Source: Bipolaris cookei (Eukaryota; Ascomycota; Dothideomycetes; Pleosporales; Pleosporaceae). From it: a stretch of DNA of 64,000 bases. Where the stretch lies: positions 16,649 through 80,648 of the forward strand of contig NRSV01000113.1 of assembly GCA_002286855.1 (NCBI GenBank), written 5' to 3'. Both the position numbers and the translations under genes were made by a program. A model generated the notes under the pieces. The model was not told the origin of the DNA, searched no databases, and saw nothing but the letters and a program-made list of their open reading frames with translations. Positions 53,859-62,714 of this stretch are shown one piece after another; position 1 is the stretch's first letter; every line of letters begins with the position of its first letter.

Positions 53859-55659
53859 CTACGCGCGGATCATAACAGATTTGGTCTGAACCCAGTCCAG
53901 AAGTCCGGCCTCTCCGTTCTCGAGACCCACGCCGCTCTCTATCCCACAGGTTAGTAAGAAATAGCGTATTAATGCAAAAGAGGTAAGACCTACGTTTCCA
54001 CCCTCCATACGTGGTATGAAGGGACCAGGGCCCTTCGTTAACACCTACACAACCAGCTTCGAGCAGATTGGTAAACCGAAAGGCTCTTCCAAGATCGTTT
54101 GTCCAGACATACGCACGAAGCCCATATTCAGTGTCATTCGCGAGTCTCAAAACCTCGTCGTCGTCTTCGAAGGGAAGAACCACCAGTACAGGCCCAAAGA
54201 TTTCCTCTTTTAGAATTCGAGCATCTGGAAAAGGATCCACAAATATCGCCGGCCGCAAAAAGCAGCCTGGACCTTGAACAGGTTCCCCACCTCTGAGCAG
54301 GGTTGCCTCTTTCTTTCCTTGCTCAATATACTGCAATACCCTTTCTCGTTGACGATGATGGAAGAGTGGTGAGCTCCATGTGCCGTCCTCTAGCGGATCT
54401 GAACCTAGATTGTCGTCATAGCTTTGGACCAACGACTCAATCTTAGGGAGCATTTCCTTGAAGATCGATTTGTGTATATAAACTCGCGTGCCCAATGTAC
54501 ATCCTTGTCCATTGAGTGCGAGGAACATCCCACAATGTTTCGCGGCCTTGTCTAGATCCGCGTCCGGAAAGACAATGATGGGCGACTTGCCACTGAGCTG
54601 CAGAGTTACGTTTTTAAGATTTGATCGAGCAGCCGCAATTTGCACCTCACGTCCTACAGCAAGAGAGCCAGTAAAGCTGATTTTGCGAATCTTCATGTGC
54701 TCGGCGAGAGCCTTGCCGACGGAGCCGTCTCCTGTGACACAGTTGATGACTCCAGGTGGTATTCCAGCTTGAATAGCCAGCGATACAGCGAAAAGAGTGG
54801 AGAAAGGATTCAGCTCGCTGGATTTCACCACCACTGCGTTACCGGCTGCTAGGGCTGCTGCAACCTTCATGCAGTAGCAGACTAAAGGGCCGTTGAACGG
54901 GAGTACCACGGCGCAGACTCCATAAGGCTGTCGGATCATGTACTAGAAGAAACAGGCAATTAGTAAGTGGTACCATTGATGTTCCCAACTCTAGCTAAAC
55001 TCGCGCGAACTTACTTGTACATGATCCTCTTCCCTTTCCACTATTCTGCTATCGAGGGCAAATGTCAAGCCTGCAAAATCTAGTGACACGCTCGAGTCAG
55101 CATCAGAAACATAGTTTGTCCTAGATTTTGCACTCACAAGTAAGTGCTTCAACAGCATGGTCGATTTCGAACATGCTGAATTTGCGGGTTTTCCCAGTAA
55201 GTATAGCCTCAAGCCAGAAGATCTGCTCCGCATGCTCTTTAACCAGCTTTCCATATTTTAGCAACGCATCTCGACGTTCAGCCTTTCAAAAGACATCTTG
55301 TCAGTCAACCTCACTTGGCTTACGGAACTGGATTTCCCTGACCTTACTTAAGGATTGCCATTTCTTAAGACCCGTAGCTGCGCTTTCAACTGCAATTTCC
55401 ACGTCGTCCTTGCCAGCCCATTGGACATCTTGCAAGACCGAATTAGTTGTTGCACAGTATTAGGAATGAACAATCAATTACGTCACGTACCTTCACATAT
55501 CACCTGATCATTTACGGCCGAGACGTAGCACTGTGTGTTGTTGCTTTTGCTTGTAGTCCATTGTCCGTCAATGAAAAGTTTGCGAGGAATATGGTAACGA
55601 TTAAGATCAAATGAGATCGATGGTCTCGATGAGCTGTTGACCTGTGGAAGTATAGACAT
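53859..55659 (-). CDS. Aldehyde dehydrogenase family protein, general-base Glu replaced by Gln
   Basis: Six exons: 55659-55491, 55428-55343, 55282-55138, 55079-55015, 54942-53994 and 53938-53859. All five introns (62, 60, 58, 72 and 55 bp) are GT-AG and keep the frame, giving 497 aa. The NAD site includes VLPFNGPLVCYCMKVAAALA (family PWNFP), NAVVVKSSELNPFS and ISFTGSLAVGREV. The catalytic Cys is at about 303 in LNGQGCTLGTRVYI. The usual ELGGKSP motif reads QLSGKSP, with Gln at about 270 where the general-base Glu normally is. The end YGGWKQSGVGLENGEAGLLD is canonical. The family oxidises aldehydes to acids with NAD(P)+. The change may impair deacylation or mark a different reaction. Likely a partner of the P450 and cupin. 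Confidence 0.9.
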
Positions 55660-55949
55660 TCTACGGGTACGATTAAGTTATGCAATATTTGCCACAATTG
55701 GTGTTTCCTGGCTGTAGTATAAGTATCGGCTTACATCTTCTGTTCACGGACAGTTTCAAGGCTTTGGACTCTGGACAACAATTCGGCCCTATTGTATCCT
55801 AGCGATGATTTCGGGACTGGAAAAACTTGCAGGGGACACCCTGCTCTGCGCTTATGTTCATGAATCGTAGGCTAACCACGCGTTGGATCGAGAGCTAGTC
55901 GGCGGTTCTACGTCGTAGCCTAGCTGTTTTGTACCCTGTAGGTAATACT
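55660..55949. other. Upstream region of the ALDH gene
   Basis: About 290 bp before the repeat block. No gene was seen; it should contain the ALDH promoter. Confidence 0.35.
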
Positions 55950-56092
55950 TGTTAACTGAGTATCTTATCGCGAATAGCAAAGGAATCCAGGAGGGAGTAG
56001 GCTAATAGCTTCGGAGTCCGTAATCGGAGTCCGTAAGCTTAGTGCTTGGTTATATTAACGAAGTATCTTATCGCGAATAGTTAAGGAAGTGT
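55950..56092. repeat. Diverged copies of the 52.8-53.0 kb repeat
   Basis: The units read TAATAGCTTCGGAGTCCGTA, then CGGAGTCCGTAAGCTTAGTG, each followed by TATATTAA and the motif TATCTTATCGCGAATAG (55960 and 56067). They are clearly related to the 64-bp repeats at 52834-53002 in the same orientation. A 10-bp internal duplication (CGGAGTCCGT) is seen here. The block ends close to the TA of the next transposon. Confidence 0.7.
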
Positions 56093-56104
56093 CAGAATGT
56101 TATA

Positions 56105-57877
56105 ACGTGTTTCACCACCGAGCGGCGCAGTCTCCCCACCAAAACAACGTCGCAATAGTTCCTACGCAACACCACCATAGTTTTCTTAATTGAGTAGAAT
56201 AAGTTATTGTTCTTTAGACGCGTCGCTATCCTATGTATTCTCCAATTCTGCTTGGCAGGTGCGAGAGTTGTGTCCAATTTGGCTGCAACGTCCGCAGTGC
56301 CGTTCACTGCGTACCCTCTTCGCAGGCGTTGCACCATCATTACAGCTACCACCCTCTGCCTCGGCGATCTGATCAGCTACCTGATCAACTTTCTGGGACC
56401 CCTCTGCCTGTACGTAGCGCCGCTTGCGAGTTTTTTGCTTTGTTGCTTCATTAATCGTAGCTTCAAGGCGATCAAGCTTCTCCTGCATAAGCACCATATT
56501 ATATACTATCTGCTGGGCTCCCTTACCTAACTGCTGTATCTGCTCTTTGAGAGAACTTGTAGGAGGCCCTTGCTGGACTTGCATGCGGTTTCGAATAAGC
56601 GTAGCCTGTGCCTCCATTTCGCGCGCGTTACGTGGCGTTTTCGGGTCCCAGATATTACTCTCTTGCGCTGGAGTTGGCGTACGCAGCACGACGTTAAGCT
56701 GTGATAAAACAACGTGATAATCGTATGGCGTAAGCCCAACACCTCGAAACCCTCTGCAGAAATTTTCTGATGTAGTAGCTTTATAATAAGCCTTTTTAAA
56801 CGCTGGTAGTAAGGTTTCTTTGCTGATATGGTGGATGCGATTGCGTGCCAAGACCGAGATAGCGTCGCCGTATGCGCGCTTCAACGGCGAGAAGCAGCCT
56901 ACATCAAGAGGTTGTAAGAGGTGCGACGAATGGGGAGACATAAAAAGGAGGATTGTCTTCTCTTCGCAGAGATCTCGGAAATCCACTGAGCAGTGGTTCT
57001 CATGGCCGTCAATAATGACCAGCCTATGCGTCCCCACAGAGCGCGCATGGGAATCGAAGTGATAAAGCCAGTCAAGCGCTAGATCATTGTTCGTCCAGCA
57101 GGTAGGACTAATTTGAATCACCCAGTCGCGTGGTAGATCCTCGGTGAACCAAGTGGAGATTAGAACCTTGCCTGTTGCGTCAACGCCTTGTATCAGCGTA
57201 ACTCACTCACGATTGCCTGGCTGGATCTTCTTTGATTTCCTTGGTTTATCTGAGCCCGTGACAGCTGATTATGATAAATCCTTGCCCATAATGAAGCCAG
57301 TCTCGTCGAAGTTGTAGATATCTTCGTCCACAATATCATACTTCGCCTTCGTATTCTGGACTAGCTCGAGCCAGCTCCTAATAAGCGCTGGACCTTCACA
57401 GACAGCTCGCTGACAAAAATATGGGCAGCTTTGGCGCGTACGCAGCTCAGGACTGCGCTGCACAAACCTATCTACCCCCCAGTTCTTGCCAACCTCTTCC
57501 CCGCCACGCTCCTGGAGCAGTCTGTTAGCCATATCTGGCACGTCATCTCTTCCATAGGGTAGTTCACGCTCTGCCTCAACTACTACACGCCTAGTAATAG
57601 TCTCCTTTTCTAGTTTTGTTAGGCGCTTACAATTAGGCTCGCAATCGCGTCGGGAGTGCTTTCCGTCGCGTCATCGGCGTATTGTTGTTTGTGGTACGTT
57701 ATAGACTTTTTCAGTGCGTCGAATGCTTTGAATTTGATTTCTAATAAGCTCAGAGACTACTAATTGCACATCAGCTTCAGTATAACTCTTCTGGGGTTGT
57801 GGTTGTTGAGACATCACACTTTGTCATTGCAATGTTGTTTTGCTGGGGAGACTGCGCCACTCGGTAGTGAAACACGT
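56105..57877 (-). mobile_element. Complete Fot1/pogo-like element (family B), 1773 bp
   Basis: The left end is ACGTGTTTCACCACCGAGC and the right end, read on the other strand, ACGTGTTTCACTACCGAGT. The terminal repeats match for about 40 bp with few differences. TA flanks both sides (56103-56104 and 57878-57879). One transposase gene fills the inside, reading leftward. Confidence 0.88.
56231..57814 (-). pseudogene. pogo-like transposase with CCHC knuckle (family B)
   Basis: The ATG at 57814 reads SYTEADVQLVVSELIRNQIQ and SIRRTEKVYNVPQTTIRR (helix-turn-helix), then a TGA. KHSRRDCEPNCKRLTKLEKE and GKNWGVDRFVQRSPELR form the second DNA-binding part. The catalytic positions are in IYNFDETGFIMG, LVIIDGHENHCSVDF and LLQPLDVGCFSPLKRAYG. 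The tail has the zinc knuckle CGRCSQIGHNSRTC. Interruptions are the TGA in the N-terminal part, a TAA after GKDLS (near 57269) and a TGA in the REWVTL motif (near 57205). Otherwise the length and order of domains are complete, so decay is fairly recent. Confidence 0.83.
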
Positions 57878-57897
57878 TAACTAAGAGATATGATTTG

Positions 57898-58182
57898 TTA
57901 TCTCACTCTACACGAGGTCCAGGAATGTCTTTGAACGTGACACTTCGTGCACGTTAGCGGCACGCGTTGACGTCGCTGACTACCCTCAGCCTGCCGAGCA
58001 GCTGTCATCACTCTTTCTACCTCTGCCGCCATCTGCTGAGCCTGCTGCACCTAGAGTACCCCACGCTGATCACTTTCTTCTGACGAGCGCCTAGTTAGCC
58101 TTCAATCTCCCATCCCCTCGTCAAGGAGAGAATCCTTCTTGTCACTGATAACAATTTCACGGACTACTGCTTTTAGTCAGCT
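57898..58182 (-). pseudogene. Short CCHC zinc-knuckle tail, remnant of a transposase or gag
   Basis: A minus-strand frame reads LKAVVREIVISDKKDSLLDE, a stop, RLTRRSSEESDQRGVL, a stop, VQQAQQMAAEVERVM, and ends CTKCHVQRHSWTSC followed by a stop. The last piece is an exact CX2CX4HX4C knuckle. The helical stretch before a knuckle fits the C-terminus of pogo-like transposases. It lies between the family B element and the foldback element and belongs to neither. Confidence 0.5.
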
Positions 58183-58257
58183 CATCCTAATCTAGGCCGA
58201 CTCAAGAGAATTATAGCTCAACCCTATATAACATCCGTAAGGATTCGTCTCTATATA

Positions 58258-59312
58258 ACGTACTTGACCATCGAGCCGGCCACTTTTTCTTGGCATTGCG
58301 AACTTCACGTACGAAACACTATGCATCAACAACATAAGGATTTTCAAACTCAGCAAGAAGGAAGAGTTATTCTAGCTTTTCAGACCTTTTGTACAGGCCA
58401 GTTTAAGACTATACGACGCGCTGCTGCTGCCTATAATATACCTTTTCAACGCCTTTGTGATCGGCTTAACAAATTTACTTTTCGACCTCAAGTAACCCCA
58501 AACTGCGGCAGGCTTGAAGAGCAGACAACCGTACAGTATATTCTTTACCAAAAAATGCGAGGATTTGCCCCCCGACTGTGTGAGGTAGCAGATATAGCAG
58601 AGAAACTACTGCGCGTACGAGGTGGTCAGCCTTTAGGCAAGAACTGGCCAGAGCGATTCGTATCGCGTTCAGAAGAGCTCAGAACAGCCTTCAATCGAGC
58701 AAAGACCGCCAGAGAATACAGCAAGACGATCCGGAGGTTATTAACGTGTAGTTTAAGCTCATACGACAGACAATTGAGAAATATATGGTTCATTCAGACG
58801 ACATCCACAAATTTGATGAAATTGGCTTTCAGATGGTCGTAATTGGCTCAATGAAGGTAGTTACAGGTTCAAAATGTCATACGAGACCTACTTTTTTTCA
58901 GCCAGGCAATTGCGAGTGGGTTACAGTCATTCAGAGCCTCTGCGCTGCGGGATACGCTACCCCGCCATTCATTGTCTACAACGGACGCATCTACATCTCT
59001 GCATGGTACGAAGAGGTATATATATCGTACGATTGTCTGCTCTTCAGTTATAGTAAGCCTGCCGCAGTTTGGGGTTACTTGAGGTCGAAAAGTAAATTTG
59101 TTAAGCCGATCACAAAGGCGTTGAAAAGGTATATTATAGGCAGCAGCAGCGCGTCGTATAGTCTTAAACTGGCCTGTACAAAAGGTCTGAAAAGCTAGAA
59201 TAACTCTTCCTTCTTGCTGAGTTTGAAAATCCTTATGTTGTTGATGCATAGTGTTTCGTACGTGAAGTTCGCAATGCCAAGAAAAAGTGGCCGGCTCGAT
59301 GGTCAAGTACGT
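58258..59312 (+). mobile_element. Foldback (palindromic) pogo derivative, copy B, 1055 bp
   Basis: It is bounded by ACGTACTTGACC and its complement, with TA outside on both sides (58256-58257 and 59313-59314). The arms 58258-58515 and 59055-59312 are perfect inverted copies (258 bp), and a further roughly 19 bp match after a 9-base gap. Each arm carries the transposase start (MHQQHKDFQTQQEGRVILAF). The centre continues the gene in the left-to-right sense through HKFDEIGFQMVV to ISAWYEE and then turns back into the inverted arm. The right end of a normal element has thus been replaced by an inverted copy of its own left end. Confidence 0.85.
58321..59025 (+). pseudogene. Truncated pogo-like transposase inside foldback copy B
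   Basis: The start MHQQHKDFQTQQ is followed by the helix-turn-helix (FKTIRRAAAAYNIPFQRL) and RGFAPRLCEVADIAEKLLRV. A one-base shift relative to copy A (near 58702) moves the frame. The part DDIHKFDEIGFQMVV holds the first catalytic Asp. The sequence CEWVTVIQSLCAAGYATPPF leads to ISAWYEE, where the element folds back. The second and third catalytic positions are missing, so it could at most encode a DNA-binding fragment. Confidence 0.7.
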
Positions 59313-59318
59313 TACGTA

Positions 59319-61352
59319 CCGTGCCGAACGCCGGTGTACCCGCGGATGGCCGTATGCCCGCTCCACCCCACCACCCACCTGATCGCGCCGCAACCAGCCC
59401 AAATGGAGCCTATCGAAGCTGCGCTTGCAGCTATCACTGCTTTCGAGCTCGGATAAAATATTGTATATGCGCAGATCGCTAAAAGATTTGGTGTTGACCA
59501 TGGAACGCTCGCGCGGCGGCATCTCATAGAATATATAGATCGACTTACCGCACGCGGCATCGCAACTAGTGAAAGCTTTGTTTGGAGCTTTGCTTCAGAG
59601 ATCGCGCAGAAAGAGATTAGTTACCATTGGGTTGATCGCTTTGTTCAACGCTATCCAGATCTTCTCCAGGCAAAACAGGCCATGCCAATGGATCGCAATC
59701 GCCACCGAGCTGATTCAGAACGTAAATACTGTCTCTATTTTGAGCTTCTGCGCCAAAAAATTACCAACTATAAGATTGAGTCGTCGGTATATATACAATA
59801 TGGATGAGAAGGGCTTCATGATTGGAGTCCAATCGCGCTCAACGAGGATCTTTTTTAAAGCCTCTCTTCAGTCTAGATCAAGAAAGACTATGATCCAAGA
59901 TAGCAATCGAGAGTGGATTACGCTGATAGCTTGTATATGTGCTGATGGATCTCATCTAGATCCAAGCATCATCTATTCAAGCCAATCTGGATCGATCCAA
60001 AACTCGTGGTTGCAAGGCTTTGATCCAGAGATCCACTCCGCCCGAATCGCCACATCGGCTACTGGCTGGTCAAACGATAGTATCGGGCTCCAATGGCTCA
60101 AACAGATGTTTGATCCTGCTACCAAGCATAAGGCTCGATCTTCTTACCGATTACTATTCATGGATGGGCATCACTCTCATCTCACGATGGAGTTTATTGA
60201 CTATTGTGATCAGAATAAGATCTTGATCGCAATATACCCACCTCATGCGACTCATACGCTGCAGCCGCTCGACGTTGGGCTGTTCAAGCCGCTCTCCACT
60301 GCCTATTCGAACGAGCTATCGAGCTTCATGGATAGGTGCCAAGGGCTGCTGCCTATCACCAAGTCCCATTTCTTCCCACTGTTCTGGAACGCCTGGCAGG
60401 CATCATTCAAGGAATTGACGATCCTCCGAGCCTTTGAAGCTACCGGTATATCGCCGTTCAATCCAGAAGTAATACTCCAGAAGTTTAAGCCAGCAGCTCA
60501 CCAGAGCGATAGCGATTCGTCCGCGCTCAGTGCTTCAGATTGGAGAAAGATCCGAGAGCTTGTTGATCGCGCGGTTAGTCAAAAAGAGAACAGGAAGATC
60601 TCACAGCTTAACCGGACGATTATGAAGCTTACTACCCACTCAACGCTTATTCAGCAAGAAAACAGGAAGCTGCGAGAAGCTCTAGTTGGTGAGCGCCAGC
60701 GGAAGCAGCGCTCACAGCCTGGCGCGCTTGAGCTGCCCGAAGATTATCATGGTGGAGCTAGTTTCTGGTCGCCGCGGAAGGTGCGAGAAGCTCGCAGCCT
60801 CTACGAGCAGAAACAGCGTGATCGTGAGATACTACAGCATCAAAAAGCTATTGAGATCCAAGCTAGGGAGGAGGCAAAGCTGCTTAAAGCTCAAGAGCTT
60901 GATACACGGCGTCGCGCGCGAGCAGAGGCGAGGCTACTGCGGGCGAAGCAGAAAGCTGATGAAGCTACTGAGCGAGCTGCTCGCCAAGCTGCCCGTAGAG
61001 CTGCAAAACGACTAGAACAAACTCTTAAAACTTCCCAGAAGGGTAAGAAAAGAAGCTTCAAAACTCATACAAAGCCTATATCAAAAAAAATTAGTGCTAG
61101 CCGTAGTGGTAGTAAGCAGCCACACGGTCGCTCAACAGCTCCATCAACACCGCGATCACGGCGCGGCCGCGATATCAAGTTACCAGCCAAGTATTAATGG
61201 ATAGATTATTGCAATACTATTTCTGTATCTCGACACCAAGAAATCTCGCAATAACAGCTGTTTAATGCTACTCTACGGCCTCAACTTTTTGGTGGTTTTG
61301 ATGGGGCAGATCGGGCATGTGGCCGTCCGAGGCACATGACCGTCCGGCACGG
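59319..61352 (+). mobile_element. Fot1/pogo-like element, family A copy 3
   Basis: The left end CCGTGCCGAACGCCGG follows TA at 59317-59318; the right end CCGTCCGGCACGG precedes TA at 61353-61354. The right terminal sequence is the exact inverse of the left end of copy 1 (12402), whereas its own left end has diverged. It abuts the foldback element with 6 bases between them. Confidence 0.85.
59403..61197 (+). pseudogene. DDE1 transposase, family A copy 3
   Basis: MEPIEAALAAITAFELG starts at 59403, then a TAA (59454-59456). The helix-turn-helix region follows, with about 18 codons deleted compared with copy 1. One extra base near 59785 shifts the frame. From YIYNMDEKGFM (near 59790) to 61197 the frame is open without a stop. 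It holds the catalytic positions (NMDEKGF, FMDGHHSH, LQPLDVGLF) and the whole coiled-coil tail, ending RRGRDIKLPAKY. It supplies the 42 bases hidden by the N gap in copy 1. The catalytic half is intact, the DNA-binding half is broken. Confidence 0.85.
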
Positions 61353-61537
61353 TACGTGGTCAGTGCGTGCAACAGTTCACCTAATGCAACACTATCTGCC
61401 CCACTGTTGAATGGGCTCTGTAGCTAGCTAGCATAAGCATGAACCGGGTGCAAACAGCAAGGTACGAAGCATGTGCGCGTGGGGCTAATGAGGGTTTGCA
61501 CGAATGCAGAAAGGCTGCCAAAAAGACAGGTGTGTAT

Positions 61538-62490
61538 TCAAAATTCTTCTTCTTTGTCAATGTCGTCTTCGTGCGAATCATTTTCACCATCTTCAGCTTC
61601 ACCTTCAAAGTCCAGGATGTATGCCTTCACATCCTCGTGCGAAGGGGCTTCTTGGCAGAGTCCTTCGTATGCCGTAACATACTGGCGTTTCGCGCGAGAT
61701 TGATCAGATCTTGGATGATTGGATGACCAACAACCTTCCTTGTGGCACACAAAGCATCTTTTGATTGTATGAGATCCAGGTCTTTGATACTTGCCAGATG
61801 GTTTACCTCTGCCTCTAGTTCATCCTCTCGGGAATCTTCTAGAAGAAGAGTTATTCGTATGGGATGCGGATCTATATCTGTGATCTGTGTAGTACGAATT
61901 ATCCAGGTCAAGTAGGTGTATATTGTTCTGCTGATCTATGGTTACTTGAAGTGACGCACGGAGGTCACTGAACAGTGCCTCGCATGTTGGCTTAATTGAA
62001 AACAGTGCTTGATTAAACTCAGGTTGGCCACGGCATGCTCGTACAAATGCTGTGTGCAGTAGTTTATCGCCTTTGTATCCTGGTTCAAGGGCTCTTTGTG
62101 CGAGTGTAAGTTTGCCAATCATTGTTTCAAGAGCTTCGTGCGGGGTCATTGTTGGGTTCTCTTGTTTCCATCGTGCATACGTTATCGTAGACCAATCCGC
62201 CCAATACTGATTGTGATTGATAGTTGTATTGAAGTGATTGTCTAGGCGTTCATATAGATTTTTCCAAGAGTGTCCAGGGCCAATATTGTAGAGATAGTAT
62301 TGGCTTGCTCTATCCTTCAGGATGTGTAGGAAGATCCTTGCGTATGATGATTCAGGTATATCAAGACTTTGACAAGTTTTTACAAATAGTAAAGTTTTGT
62401 CAGCCAGGATGTCATTCGGCTTGCCTGTGTAATTGTTCTCTTTCTGCCAGGTCTTTTGGAATTGGATAATCTTCTCTGGTGCAAGCTTTT
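61538..62490 (-). pseudogene. Ty1/Copia gag remnant with zinc knuckle
   Basis: The minus-strand frame opens near 62490 (KLAPEKIIQFQKTWQKENNY) and reads through RIFLHILKDRASQYYLYNI, NLYERLDNHFNTTINHNQYW, MIGKLTLAQRALEPGYKGDK and FVRACRGQPEFNQ. The knuckle CFVCHKEGCWSSNH and an acidic tail end at 61538. One TGA (near 61820, one step from CGA) interrupts it. This is the layout of fungal Copia gag proteins. No protease, integrase or reverse transcriptase follows. The end of the gag is duplicated near 62497-62532, so the fragment is bounded by a short direct repeat of its own 3' end. Confidence 0.75.
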
Positions 62491-62714
62491 TTTTTCAAAA
62501 AGACAGGTATGTGTATTCAAAATTCTTCTTCTTGCCTATCTACGTGCGTACAAGGTTCTCTTCTTATGCTCTCTGCTTTGGTCTCATTGTGGGGGTTGCC
62601 CACTGCTGTGTGCGGGATAGAGCTTCCGAGCTATCCGATCGCTGTCACTTTACTTATACGGACACCCACCGAAATATCCACCCATCATTTTCAGCACGTG
62701 ATATCTCCACAATT

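Noticed and set aside
58321..59198. Foldback copies as intact transposase genes
   Set aside because: The second and third catalytic positions are absent and the sequence turns back into the inverted 5' end.
59569..59790. N-terminal part of the long open frame at 59569 as a protein
   Set aside because: It is the wrong frame of the transposase DNA-binding region; the true frame enters only after the extra base near 59785.
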